In this document: piece by piece, positions 22,645-34,299 of the stretch | How positions within the stretch are numbered: position 1 is the first letter of the stretch | Layout of the letters: every line of letters begins with the position of its first letter | Assembly: GCA_023376005.1 (NCBI GenBank) | Contig: CM042152.1 | Span: 85,885,856 to 85,949,855, forward strand | Length of the DNA: 64,000 bases | Origin: Doryteuthis pealeii | Lineage: Eukaryota > Mollusca > Cephalopoda > Myopsida > Loliginidae | Direction of reading: 5' to 3' | The notes under the pieces: model-generated | What the model saw: only the letters and a program-made list of their open reading frames with translations | What the model was told of the DNA's origin: nothing | The model's database searches: none | Translations under genes and position numbers: made by a program

Positions 22645-23339
22645 CCTATGTTAGCATTACTTGTAACCATTTATAATGGGGTTTAGTAAGATGGGGATGA
22701 TGTTAGTGATAAACAACCAACCTTGTCATGATAAGTGACCCTGTCAGCTGAGTTTTAAATAACAAGGGCTGTCTATGATAGAGATTTTCAATTGAGTGTC
22801 ATTTGAAAGAAAGTTAACGGACAACTTAGAAGGTCAGTAGAAATTTCTTTTGTTTTATTTGATCTTTCTATACATTTTGGTAGCAACCACCCTCCATGAA
22901 TCCTCAACATGACTTTAAAATTTTTTTTATTTATTATTGCCTATGTTCTACTCTATTAATACTTTACTAAATTTACAAAAAAGAAACTCTCTTGTTTTAA
23001 ATTGAAAAGGTCCTGAACTTCCCTATAAATAAGAGCTTTGGTATTTTGGATAGGTCATGTTTTTCTAATCTCCCCTGGTGCTTCAGTTGAAAATGCGCAT
23101 TTCATTATATTGAAGAATCTTTCTTAAACATCTTCATCTGCAGCACATTAAATATCATAGCGTATCTTGATTTCCCAGACGTTTGTAGATTATAGTATTG
23201 CACTGCCCTAAAGGGTCACTTTAAAAATCATAAGTAGATTATTTACTTTATAACAGACAAACACAAATGGTCAATAGGATTAGTTGATGTAAACTTATCC
23301 AAGACCAAAGAGAAGACAGCAAGAGGTTTTGTAACGTGG
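22215..23339. other. No recognisable feature except (TA)n
   Basis: (TA)n at about 22599-22640. Otherwise AT-rich spacer. Confidence 0.6.
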
Positions 23340-24010
23340 CGGTAGTGATATATATAATGTTCTAATAGCAATATATATTGTATAGCGGGTCTTGTCAACG
23401 TGCCTCCAAATCCACGACACTAAAAAGGTGTTCAGCATGTGGCGGTCATCTTGTCAATAAAAAAGTACAACGCGAGAAATATATCGTCACAAGCTGCTTA
23501 GCTTTTATTTCCAGGGCTAGTCTCGTGGGTTGTGTCGGAGAGGAGGAAAGGCAGAGAGAAAGAGAGAGAGGACACTGATAAATTACTGTGATCCCACAAA
23601 GGCACCAGAGGCCTGTCTGTCCCCTAGGCCTCGGAAAGCAAAAAGAGGCCGGTATTTTTCTTCGTCATTCCACGTCACCATGTGACTTCCAGTTCCGGTC
23701 AACACCCAAAACTTCCAGTTGACATTCGATTCTCCATTCGGGGGGGGGGGGTCACGCCCCGGTCAAATTTACGACAACCTGTTTTATGATCATCATTTTT
23801 TTTAAAGCCTTTACTCTCTCTTATTTCTTCTTCCTCTCTTTTCTAATAGTAGTTCTCGCAAAACTCAGGATTATCCCCATCTTGCGACATTTTGACTTAA
23901 CAAAAAAAAACAAAAAAAACATCAGGAACTGTGAATCTAAACTGATTATTCCCCCCCCCCAAAAAAAAAAACCCACCAGTCAAGATGAACCACATTTATT
24001 TATGTAATAT
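23340..24010. repeat. GC-richer repeat G, copy 1
   Basis: About 23515-23860 is homologous to 25190-25530: GTGGGTT.., GAGAGAGAGGACAC, a CCGG-rich middle, then CTTATTTCTTCTTCCTCTCT. It contains an 11-G run at 23740. It also holds AAGTTATCTCCCCTT at 24040 just outside. Class unknown; LTR is possible. Confidence 0.5.
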
Positions 24011-24803
24011 AGATTCACCTTTCATTAAATAATATCAAAAGTTATCTCCCCTTTTACAAATAGTTTTAAGTGTATGCCAACAGAGGAGAAGGTGATTTTA
24101 TTTCTCTCAGATTCATCTACTGTGTATCATTCCTTGAAAATCATTGACGCTCATCTTGGTTACACTGTTGGTGCTGATTCTTTTTTTCTATGACAATGTT
24201 TGTGATATTGAACAATAGGACTTGACATTTCATTAAAGGGATCTGTTGATATCTTTCTTTTCAAGTTATAGTTGTTGCTTATTCTAGAGGGATAGATAAG
24301 AAAAAAAACTTCACTTAATATTTGAGCTAGACAAAAAAAAAGAAATAGCTTAAAAAAATAACCTTAATGGAGTCATACAAAAATCATCTGCTGTGTTTTT
24401 TTCTGTGATAATTGAAAGTGCAGAAAAAAAAAAAAATCTATCTTATAATTAAACAAAAAATATTCCTGAAAAAAGATTTTTTTTATGTAATATGAAAAAA
24501 ATGTTTCATTTGTTAGTCAAGGATGTAATAATGATTGTTCTTTTGAATGTTAAGAGCAAAAATAAGACTGGATAAGCTAAAAACTTTCACAGCATTTATG
24601 AAATGATAATATTTTCTGTTGAAATAACTTCATATATAAAAAATATACAGACTTAATTACAATCTCTGAAAAGTGTTAGATATTTTTTTGCACTTGGTTC
24701 AAACTATGTGGTAAAAATGTGGGAAGCAAGAATCATTTGAAAATTATATTTGTTCCTCAATGAATATCAATGTTGTAATGTTTGAAATTGTAAACAAAAT
24801 TTG
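24011..24803. other. No recognisable feature
   Basis: AT-rich spacer. The short GTTATCTCCCC motif near 24043 is one I have seen often in mollusc repeats. Confidence 0.5.
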
Positions 24804-25140
24804 GTAATTTATGAGGAGGTGCGTCCCGGTCTCCTGCCTCAGAAATTGCTACCCGGTGACTATTAAAATAACGTCCCCAGCTATGTCGTCTCGGCCGTGT
24901 TACTTGAAAGAAAACAACCAACTTAGGGCGTTAAATGTATTTTAGAGGGGGGGGGGCTTCTCTTTTTTTTGTCGTAATTCTTATTTGTTTATCGTAATTT
25001 GTTTAGAAATTTATTTATAGAAATTTGTCGTAATTCTTGTTTATTTATAGAAATTTGTTGTAATTCTTGTTAAGATATGAAGATGGATATCTATCTCAAT
25101 TTGTTCATTTTTACTTTGTTTATATATATCTATCCACCCA
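24804..25140 (+). mobile_element. Partial copy of the 492-bp inverted-repeat element
   Basis: Matches the left arm of 34741-35232: GTAATTTATGAGG.., GCTACCCGGTGACTATTAAA, then internal GTCGTAATTCTT repeats. The right arm is missing. Confidence 0.75.
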
Positions 25141-25189
25141 TCTCCATCTAAAAAAAGATAAGCCTCCCAAGGGGTTGTGTATTTATTTC

Positions 25190-25560
25190 TAGGCTTGTGG
25201 GTTCTTTTTCAGAGAGAAGGAAAGAGAGAGAGAGGACACGGTCAAATTACCCAGTCATAAATCATGTTCAATACTACTGTATGAAACCCATAATGGGAAC
25301 CTGGAAGGCCCAGTCTGCCTTCCATGAAGCCCAGCCAAAATAGAGGCAGATTTCCTCCTCTGCCGTTCTGGCGTCACATCCGTTTCTGGTCAAAACCCGG
25401 AACTTCCGTTTTTATTTTTAAATCTATTTCTGGGGTCATTCTTTGGTCAAATTACTGGCACCCCACTTAGTGTTTACTCTTCAAAATTTTTAACCTTTGT
25501 TTGTTCTTATTTCTTCTTCCTATCTTTCTCCTTTCAATCCCCAAATTCTCTGTAGACCAT
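25190..25560. repeat. GC-richer repeat G, copy 2
   Basis: Diverged partner of 23515-23860. Confidence 0.5.
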
Positions 25561-25924
25561 AATAATTACGCTACATTCTGTCTCTTAAATTCTTGGTGCC
25601 ATTTTTATTATTGTTTTTACATACTTATCTCAATATATTTTATCTATTTATAGAGGAAGTACTATCAATCATTATAATTAATTTTGACAATTTTTCATAC
25701 TTTGGTTTTACTTGTTTTTTTTTACTGCAATTCACTTGGGTTGTCATTTTATGACAAACTCTCAGTGAGATTTCAAGGTAATCAATATTTAATGAACAAA
25801 ACAAGAAATATTGCCCTTTATTTCTTCAATAATATTCTGATGATGATGAGAGTAAATATTGAAAATAGAGCCATGCTTACAATTTTTTATTTTATTGTAG
25901 AATAATAATAATCATCATCATCAT

Positions 25925-26084
25925 CATGTCGCGCTTTCAGCGTGGATATCCATGACAATCTCTCTCCATCTGTCCCTATCGCTCCTCATTCTCGGGAGGT
26001 CCTCTGTGCAGCATCCTGCATCCGCACAGAGCTGATCAACGTTCGTCTTTGCTGGTCAGCCCACACTGGCTTGTCCATGTGCTG
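25925..26084 (+). repeat. Dispersed repeat D, copy 2
   Basis: Shares GGATATCCATGAC.., GGAGGTCCTCTGTGCAGCAT and CAGCCCACACTGG with copies at 8440 and 58890. Cut by an LTR-1 insertion at about 26085. Confidence 0.6.
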
Positions 26085-26388
26085 GCTAATCATACTAAGT
26101 TCCAATTACTGTCGAATTGGTAAGACAAGGCAACAAGTAGCTGTAACTCAATACAGATCTAACTTTGTTGCATTCCTACTGCAGAATGCCAGAGTATTTA
26201 TGAAGTCTCCTAACATCATAGAAACCAAGCAGCCAATCAGGACTCAAGGAATGGATTCACCCAAATACATGAATCGACTATTCTTGAGTCCCATAAGTCC
26301 CTGTTGTCTTGGGCACTAGTTCAGTTGTGCTTAGCCAGTTGCTGTTGTCCAAACCAACAGTATACTGACTGACTGACCGACCTCAATA
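26085..26388 (-). mobile_element. Solo LTR, LTR-1
   Basis: TAATCATACTAAGTTCC to GACCTCAATA, sense minus. It is followed immediately by the 3' part of a second copy in the opposite sense. Confidence 0.85.
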
Positions 26389-26390
26389 TA

Positions 26391-26499
26391 GCATTGCAGA
26401 CAGGATTGCAACAAGGTTAGATCTGTATTGAGTTACAGCTACTTGTTGCCTTGTCTTACCAGTTTGAGGGTAACTTGAACTTAGTATGGTTATTCTACA
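26391..26499 (+). mobile_element. LTR-1 3' half, inverted relative to its neighbour
   Basis: From TAGCATTGCAGACAGGATTG to TTATTCTACA, it is the complement of the first ~110 bp of 26085-26388, giving a fold-back with ~110-bp arms and ~190 bp between them. Confidence 0.8.
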
Positions 26500-27979
26500 T
26501 TTTTTTCTTTTATAAAATCATTGGATGATTTAAATAATGGATAGGCATAGCTTTTTGTAAGAAGTGTAGTATAGATTCTGAGATTCAGTGGAAAATAACT
26601 GGGAATTTGATTGACAAGTTCATTCTGGAACAGGGTTCTCACTGGCCTAGAGAGTCACATAACCAGGTGACTCTTGGAAAAGTAGAATTTAGTCAGTTGG
26701 AGTTGAGACTTGAGAGCCTTGCTGGGTAGATGTAAATTTCAGAAATAATATATTGGGGAGTTAGTGAATAAAAAAAGGATATACACAAAAATGTGTTTCT
26801 GTATTTCTTGAAATAATGAGCAGAAAATGGAACAGATAGAGACACCCAGCTCAATTTGAGAGAGAAGAAGGAACTCTAATATGAAGGAGCAGACAAGCTA
26901 ATAGAAGAATTAAAAAGACAAAGACAAACACACACACTAGAAGTAAGTAGAGGTCTATGCAATGGAGGGTTTTATCAAATTGGATTCAACCAGAATCTAA
27001 TCCTATGGTATCTCCCACCTGTGAAATCATTTATGAAGATTTAAACACTTTTAAGAATACTTTGCTTCTCATTAGTTACAAGATGGGACACTTTTTAAAA
27101 TGTGTTAAATGAATGAAAAAAAAAAAAAAAAGGAATCTGTTCGTCTAATTTTATAACCTCCATTCTATTAAAAAAAATATATTTTAGTATTTTTAATTTG
27201 AAATAAGATAAAATGGATTTTTATAAGAATAATTTGGTTTTTCAAGTTATATTTTCAGAATCTATTTAAATCTACTTTTTAAAGCAATATTATCATAGAT
27301 AACCTTGTAGATCATTAAAAACCAAAAACAATTTAAAAGCATTGTTCTCCTCATTTCATTTGTACTTTAACATTAAAGAGGCATTAATGATTTGGTCAGG
27401 ATGATAGTGATGATCAATAATTATATGCTTTGGAAGTTAATTTTGCTATTTCATATATGAAATATATATAAAAGCTAAGACAAGAAATAATTTTAAAACT
27501 ACGAACTCATTTTTATATCCATAACTAGCAGAGCTACCCGGTGTTGCCTGGGATTTAAAAAGTTAAAAGTAAATCTTTTATTTATATTTATATATAGATT
27601 AATAAAAAATAATTTGTTTTGTTTTATAATTTATATATTCTTATTTTTAAGTTATTTATTTTTATCATTCTTTTTGTTTGTATTTTTTTTCCTTAATTTG
27701 TCTTTTATTTGTCTTTTTATTATGTTTTATCCTTTATTAATTTGTTTTATTTCTTAATCATTTTTCAAATTGATTTTTAATATATTTATACCCTTATAAT
27801 AATTTTTTTTTGTCTAGCCTTTCTTATGAAAAATCAGGGCTGAAAAGTTTTTTAATCCACTTCCCAGATAAAAAATTAAACTTAGGTCTTTACTGGTCTC
27901 TACCAATTTTCATTTTAAAAAAACATGTCCTTGGTCATTGTACATACAGACATACAGAATCTTTCTTTTATATATATAT
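26500..27979. other. No recognisable feature
   Basis: AT-rich. At 27532 the motif AACTAGCAGAGCTACCCGG is shared with 20411. Confidence 0.55.
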
Positions 27980-28073
27980 TTGTAATCTGATACTTTACAA
28001 AGAAATAACAAATACAGGGAATTATATATATATATTAGTATTTGTTATTTCTTTGTGAAATATCAGATTACAA
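27980..28073. repeat. Palindrome, 36-bp arms
   Basis: TTGTAATCTGATA.. (27980-28015) pairs with its complement at 28038-28073, loop 22 nt of mostly (TA)n. Confidence 0.85.
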
Positions 28074-28415
28074 TGACAGTGTTGTATAATAATTATTATT
28101 TGAAATAGTTGATCATCAATATAAATGTGGTATATCTTCTTTGCCCTATTCGATTAATAGCAGTGGAGAATATGCTACTCAAATATAAAATATATGATGT
28201 AAATATACCAGGGTAAGTCAAAGGTTTTGCAATATTTTGGTACATGCTAGTTTGTGGAGTATATATATATATATATCATGACTGAAGCAGTTCATGCTGT
28301 GGAAGGTACTCGCTATAATTGGTAGTATCATGGTAGTTGGTGTCCTGACATATTGTGTATTGCTTCAGACCATGAAAATTAGAAACAGTTAAACAACTTA
28401 GAGCCCTCCACCCCG
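28074..28415. other. No recognisable feature
   Basis: AT-rich. CAGGGTAAGTCAAAGGTTTT at 28210 looks a little like a mariner terminal repeat but has no partner. Confidence 0.4.
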
Positions 28416-28700
28416 GTGAGCGTGTGGTGTAATGGTTAAAGTCATGGGAAATGAACTTGTCACCCCGAGTTCAAATCCTGGATGTGGTAATTGCATTTCA
28501 CTTTGTGCTAATACCCTTGGGAAAGGTATGAATCTTACTCTCCCTCCAGCTATGGATAAAAAGTAGGGCAGACTGGGCTCTTTAACCTTGGTTAGACAAC
28601 CGGTCTAGGAGAAGGAAAACTCTGAATTCAAAACTGTTAAATTCCGCTTAAGAAATTGACTGTGTGTCACATCCTGCTCATGTGGAGAGGTTGGTAAATA
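28416..28700 (+). mobile_element. SINE-T, near full length
   Basis: Head GTGTGGTGTAATGGTTAAAG and GAGTTCAAATCCTGG; core GGGCAGACTGGGCTCTTTAA; end TGTGTCACATCCTGCTC; tail GTAAATATATA. Confidence 0.85.
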
Positions 28701-29535
28701 TATATAGCCCCCCCCCCCCCACACTTAAAAAAGCAAAACAATTTTTGGTTTTATAATTGTGACCCTCCAGTTTAATTTTTCATACTTTGTCTGAATTGGT
28801 CAAATTTAATTAGCTTTTTCTAGTTGAAAGAACAAAGTTGATTGTTTGCAAAAATTGCTTCAATTCATAGACAATCATGCAAACAGAAACAAATTGAATG
28901 CTTTGCCTTGTGACTTTTTAGTAAAGCAAAATTGCATTAACATAGATTTTATTTCAATCACCCAAAACTGTTTTGCCAAACTGGCTTTAAAATAAAAGTG
29001 GATTTACTGCCACTTTGTATTTTGCTTGTCCATTTCGACTATTTTCAATCTCCTGTGTCTTTTGAATCAACAGACTGAAAAATAAAGAAACAAAAAAAAT
29101 CTCAAAGGGAAAAATGTGAACAATGAAGCATGAAGATCTCCTAATTGATTTGTCAGTTTCTCTTGTTAACAGATAAAAACTTCTTTTTCTGACTCATAAA
29201 AAAAACCAGTCATCACCAGGAGGATATGTTGAATGATAACTGGTGTATAAAGGACATGACCTTTTTAAAATGACTATTTAATAGATAAAATGAAAGAGTT
29301 GAAATCGACTAGAAATAATAGTGACTTCAGCATTTACACTCGTAAAACTATTTGTGTATTTAAAAAGAAAGACATTTTAAAAAACAACACAAATCTTTTT
29401 GCGTTGTTAAAAGATTAACCCATTACCTATTGGCTGCAAGAGTGTCACATGCCTCTCTACAATCATACTCTGCATCTATTTCATACCAGAACATACAAGA
29501 TACTTCAAATTATGAATAATACAAATGTATGTATA
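28701..29535. other. No recognisable feature
   Basis: A C run at 28709-28720, otherwise AT-rich. Confidence 0.6.
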
Positions 29536-29925
29536 TATACAATCCCAACACCATGGGCAGGATGTGACACAAGGTCAATTTTTAAGCAGGCTTGAATTCA
29601 GTCTTCCTCTTCTAGGTTGGTTTCAAAGAACCTAATCTGGCTTATTTGCATGGGGGAGAAGAGATTGATTCATGGGTAGGTATTTACCTAACCTGTTCGC
29701 AATGGGTAGGATGTAACACAAGGTTGCAAATATAGGGCATCATCATGTTGGGATCAAACTTGCTTTTCAGTAGCAATGGATCTGTGATACCAGCTTGCTA
29801 ACCATTACACCATGAAGGGTATGTGCAAAGTGAAATGCAAAACAATCTCATCCAGGATTTAAACTCTGGTCATTGATTCTATATCCTTTGGTGATAACCA
29901 TTACACTAAACGTGCCTCTAACTTT
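29536..29925 (-). mobile_element. SINE-T, compound or rearranged
   Basis: Two tails (GGATGTGACACAAGGTCAA at 29550 and GGATGTAACACAAGG at 29708) and two tRNA-like heads (CTAACCATTACACCATG at 29799 and AACCATTACACTAAACG at 29897), all minus: two copies nested or joined. Confidence 0.75.
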
Positions 29926-30436
29926 CATTGAAGATAGATAGAATAGACTAACTACAGATTTTTCAACAATGTATGAAATAGAGTATACTTAAGATTAATG
30001 GGTAAGGGGTTAATGAATATGATTCCTTCAATTTTGTTATTGGTTATTTTTTTTCATCTTTGTTTTGATCATTTTTTTCCTTTTCCATTTCTCTTTTTCC
30101 TTGCTCTGGTGAATTTATTTTCATTCTTTTCTTTTGTTAATAACTTTTCATCTTTTATTCTATATACTTTTTTATTCAAAAATGTTCAAATTCTTTTTTT
30201 TATTCCTTTCTTTTTGCTTCTCAGCCTTTATTTCTTTTTTTCATATATTTCACTTTTCTTTCATCCATTATTTAAATCTCTTCTCAGTTTTCCTTTATTA
30301 TTCGTTTTTTCTATCTTTCAATGGCAATATGTCGATTTTAAGCTATTCAGTAAAAGCCACAGAAACCTGAGAATGGTTGGAGAATCAACCAGTTGAAATA
30401 CTGTATTCAGAACAAAATTTCCAGGCTTCTACAGTT
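29926..30436. other. T-rich stretch, no recognised feature
   Basis: Strong T/C bias on the plus strand at 30040-30320. The long plus-strand frame there is Phe/Leu-rich low-complexity translation, not a gene. Confidence 0.6.
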
Positions 30437-30652
30437 TGTAGAATAAACATCATACACACCTCCACGGGAAGGCTGTTACTAGCGTCCAGTAACCAGACAA
30501 AAAGAAAAGTAACTGAATATGCTCTGCACCAAATGCTTGAACACAGGTCAAATATTCAGTTTATATAGATGAAAGTGTCCACTTTAAAACCAACAGCCAA
30601 TCAGGATTCAGGAAGTGAACATAACCCAAATGCACAAGTAGACTTGTCAATC
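30437..30652 (-). mobile_element. Diverged LTR-like fragment
   Basis: TGTAGAATAAACATC start, GTAACTGAATATG block and CCAACAGCCAATCAGGATTC promoter module match the LTR-1/LTR-2 layout in minus sense. Confidence 0.5.
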
Positions 30653-31264
30653 TACTATTAAACAATTTACAAAGTCTGGATCCTCACAACATCCAGCACA
30701 GCTAGATTCTAATCACTTCACAAATCTCTAAACAGTTGTTATTTTCAGTTACTACTCAGAAAATTACTGAAAATCCCTACACATTAAATGCCTCAATTTG
30801 TTTGCTAAATGTTCCAGACCATTTCAGACGCACACACTCATCATTCTTCCCTAAATTTTTAATTGTGTTGGGTATTAATGAATAGAAATAGTCTGTGAAT
30901 GAAATCATCATGAACCCAGGAAATGTGTGAAGTATGGGTCAAGTGCTACTCTTCTCATTTGAGTTGACCTGTGGTTTATCCAGTTATGAGATGATCAAAT
31001 TTGAAACAAGGAACATTCTATTTGTTCACAGGGTCAGTTATTAATTATGAAAGATTAATTAAAGACTTAAGACACAAGGAGCAGTGATGAGGTTATTATC
31101 ATCATCATCATTCATTATCATCATTTGTCAAAGTGAAACTATTGATCATTTCCTGATTACCATGGTTATTGCCACTGTTGTTCAGGGTTTTTCAATATTT
31201 CTCTCATAAAGCATTTTGAAAATTTAATTATAAAAGAACTAAAGATCAAATAGTCTCCGATTTT
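30653..31264. other. No recognisable feature
   Basis: Contains ATCCAGCACAGCTAGATTCT (30690), related to the inverted pair around 16400 and 16770. Confidence 0.5.
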
Positions 31265-31672
31265 CTCTCGCACAGTTAATGGAGCTTAACTCAGTCCCCC
31301 TTATAGAGGGGTAAGATCCCTCTCCCTTAAAAAAAAAGGGGTATCCTGGATATGACACTAAACTGTACTGATTGTAAGGCTACATTTCTTGAGATCTAGG
31401 GAGTGTGAAATATCCCATCATTACCATTACTCCCAGGTCCACTCTGACCCAGAGTGGTTGTATCTATTATGGTCCCATCTATGAGTAAAATAAATCTGTT
31501 GAAAAATTGTTTGTATTCAATAGGACCATGTACCCCCTCCCCCCCCAAAAAAACCCTTTAAGAAGCAACCACATAAAAAATGTAAATATGAACATAAAAA
31601 GAATGTGATTCTCTAACCTCTAGGCATAAAATAACTCTAGACGGGTTGACATGCCGTTAAAATCAATCTAAG
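31265..31672 (+). mobile_element. Family H, diverged
   Basis: AGAGGGGTAAGATCCCTCTC, GGTCCACTCTGACCCAGAGT and the end GGGTTGACATGCCGTTAAAA identify an older family H copy with deletions. Confidence 0.7.
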
Positions 31673-32034
31673 AAAAAAAAAATCCATGTAGATAAAAGAT
31701 TCTAGTAAAGCAATATTACAGATCACTAAAAAAAAATTTAGTGCAAAAATTTAATTTTTAGAAAAACTGCATTGTTGACAGCCTCAGACTTCATATAAAC
31801 GGCAGAAGTAAAAAGAAAACTGTTAAAAAAACAACCAAAAAAACAAACAAAAAACAAAAGCTAGTAAAAATATAAAAAAAATGGGGAGAACAAAAATGAA
31901 GGAAGGAAACTATGAATTAACTGCTAACTCACTTCAACAGAAATGATGAAATATTCTGAGACTTTAAGATTTTCTTCCGAAGAATAAAAATGAGAATAAA
32001 CTTAGTTTACTTGTAAAATAGGTGAAACAGTTAT
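31673..32034. other. No recognisable feature
   Basis: A-rich spacer. Confidence 0.6.
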
Positions 32035-32187
32035 TATGGAACGGAATGGTGACAAGAATTCAAATCCTGGATGAGGCAGTTGGATTTTCACTTAGTGCTA
32101 ATGCTGTTAAGAAAGAGATAAATCTATCTCTTCTCCCCCAAGCTATGGGTACATAGGACAGACTGGGTTCTTTAGCCTTGGTTCCAC
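32035..32187 (+). mobile_element. SINE-T 5' half
   Basis: AGAATTCAAATCCTGGATGA, ACTTAGTGCTAATGC and GACAGACTGGGTTCTTTAGC; it then runs into the nested palindrome. Confidence 0.75.
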
Positions 32188-32600
32188 AAATTTCCACAAG
32201 TGAAAAATTAACAGATTTTACAAGTATATATTTCCTATGCCACCGAGAAGATGTGACACAAGGTCAGTTTTTAAGTGGAGTACAGCTGGTTTGAATTCAG
32301 TTTTCCTTCTCCTAGAATGGTTATCTAAACCATTCTAGGAGAAGGAAAACTGAATTCAAACCAGCTGCTATTTCCTATGCTACCGAGAAGATGTGACACA
32401 AGGTCAGTTTTTAAGTGGAGTACGGCTGGTTTGAATTCAGTTTTCCTTCTCCTAGAATGGTTATCTAAACCATTCTAGGAAAGGAAAACTGAATTCAAAC
32501 CAGCTGTACTCCATTTAAAAACTGACCTTGTGTCACATCTTCTTGGTGGCATAGGAAATATATACTTGTAAAATCTGTTAATTTTTCACTTGTAGAAATT
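32188..32600. repeat. Nested palindrome built from SINE-T tail
   Basis: The outer arms (AAATTTCCACAAGTG.. at 32188 and ..CACTTGTAGAAATTT to 32600) enclose two smaller palindromes centred near 32325 and 32467 on GTTATCTAAAC. The block TTTCCTATGC..ACCGAGAAGAT is also directly duplicated. All segments derive from the SINE-T 3' region. Confidence 0.9.
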
Positions 32601-32960
32601 TCTTGTAACCTTGCAGAATGTCTGATTTTGATTGCACACTCATTCATTGATTTAAAAAAAATTTTTAAGGGCTTATGTTTTGCTGTTCAAGTTAATTGAA
32701 ATATAAGATTGAATAATTTATGAGGCTGATTTGAGGTAAAAGAAATAATGGCTCAATAAGGGCGAATGTTTCAAATATTTAGTTTAGCAGTAAAAAATTA
32801 TTTTTTATTCAATGAATATTTAAATATAATAATTAACTACAAGTCAAAAGATTAAATGCTGGTACTTTCATTGTTGCTTTATTAGCTTTTAATATTTGGC
32901 TGTTGAAATTCAACTTAAAATTTTTGAAACAAATTATTTACAAGTTTTAAGGATTGTTTC
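32601..32960. other. No recognisable feature
   Basis: AT-rich spacer. Confidence 0.6.
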
Positions 32961-33624
32961 TTTATAATTCTATTAAGGACATAAATTTGTGCCAACAAAA
33001 ATATTCAGATGAATTATTAGGTATAATTCAATAAACCAGTTGTTTATAATTATATTGTGGGTGCATAGGGGGGTATAATAAATGTCGTTATTTCTTTATA
33101 ATTCTATTGTTGTATACCCTTTCTTTACTTCTATTATTCTTCTGCTCATCTTTGGTATCTTATGTTCTTCTTCTAGCATCTGGACTTCTATTTCTCTGTT
33201 CTTGCTGGTTGGTCGTCCTTGATTCATTTCTTCTTCTAGGTCAGTCTTGTTGCCAAGACATTCATCAACCACAAAACCATATTATTTATTTAACTAACAC
33301 AGCGCGCGTGTGTAGGTGAGCCCAGCTAAGGCAGATAGTTCTTATCTGCTTGACGTCCAAGCTGAAACTGAGACCCAACCAGGTCCCACGTGACTTCACA
33401 TATTTCACGGGCTTTCTGTAATATTCCATGGAAAGTCCGCCGTGATATGAAAAGGGGCCATCCCTTCAGAAATACAGGGGGTTGACAATAATCTATGCAT
33501 AGATTATGTAACACTATTAAGGACATAAATTTGTGCCAACAAAAATATTCAGATGAGGTATAATTCAATAAACCAGTTGTTTATAATTATATTGTGAGTG
33601 CATAGGGGATATAATAAATGTCAT
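32961..33624. repeat. ~130-bp tandem duplication interrupted by LTR-3
   Basis: Copy 1 runs 32961 to about 33091. Copy 2 starts TTTATAATTCTAT at 33095 and resumes at 33514 (CTATTAAGGACATAAATTTG), up to AAATGTCATTC. Confidence 0.85.
33108..33513 (-). mobile_element. Solo LTR, family LTR-3, 4-bp target duplication
   Basis: 406 bp, plus-strand ends TGTTGTATACCC and TTATGTAACA, flanked by CTAT at 33104-33107 and 33514-33517. The uninterrupted duplicate next door (copy 1) shows the empty site. Strand is tentative, from an AATAAA on the minus strand near 33285. Confidence 0.75.
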
Positions 33625-33872
33625 TCAAGCAATAATCACATTCTAAGTACTAAATATTTTGATTGATTTTTTTTGTCTTCTGCATAGAGCTAATTAGCTG
33701 AGAAAAGTGTTGGAAATAAAAGTATGAAAAAACTGCAAATCTGTCAAATAAAAAGTGACTCTTAATTCAGAATGAAGAAATATTCTTAAGTTGATAAATG
33801 CATGCTTGACCAACGAAGCTCAATGTTTACCTATCTATATCATAATTCTGCTTGTGTTTCATCCATTCATTC

Positions 33873-34182
33873 TGAAGAATAATTAAAGTTCCAATTGCCG
33901 TCGAACTGGGAAGGCGGGGCAGCAGACAGTTTTTAACTGAAGTACAAACCCGAATGTCACAAGGTCTACTTCAAATGACAGGATATATATAAGACTCCAC
34001 AATGTCATTCAAATCAAGCAGTCAAGCAGCCAACCAGAACTCAAGGAATGGAATCATCCAAATCACCCAAATTCATGAATGGGTCGTTCTTGGTTTCTAT
34101 ATATACCAACTGTCTTGGACACTGCTTAGGTTGTACTTAGCTGCTGTTGTTCAAACCAATAGTAGACATACTGACTTCCATA
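33873..34182 (-). mobile_element. 3' LTR (LTR-1) of a decayed gypsy element
   Basis: TGAAGAATAATTAAAG to CTTCCATA on the plus strand. On the minus strand it is directly preceded by a polypurine tract and the RT remnant, so it is a real 3' LTR. This fixes the sense orientation of family LTR-1. The flanks CATTC and ATTCC are near-matches. Confidence 0.9.
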
Positions 34183-34201
34183 ATTCCCATACTCTCCCCA
34201 C
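34183..34201 (-). other. Polypurine tract
   Basis: On the minus strand GTGGGGAGAGTATGGGAAT lies immediately 5' of the 3' LTR, the position where plus-strand DNA synthesis is primed in LTR retrotransposons. Confidence 0.75.
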
Positions 34202-34299
34202 AGCCAAGTGGGATATTCTTCTATGTTCCCTCTCAATCAATAGGGATATTCTTCTACATAGATGTTGCTTTAGATCAATCACTGTGTTCAACTCTGATG

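Noticed and set aside
29998..30396. 132-residue Phe/Leu-rich frame suggesting a membrane protein
   Set aside because: It is low-complexity translation of a T-rich tract with an alternative frame of the same composition.
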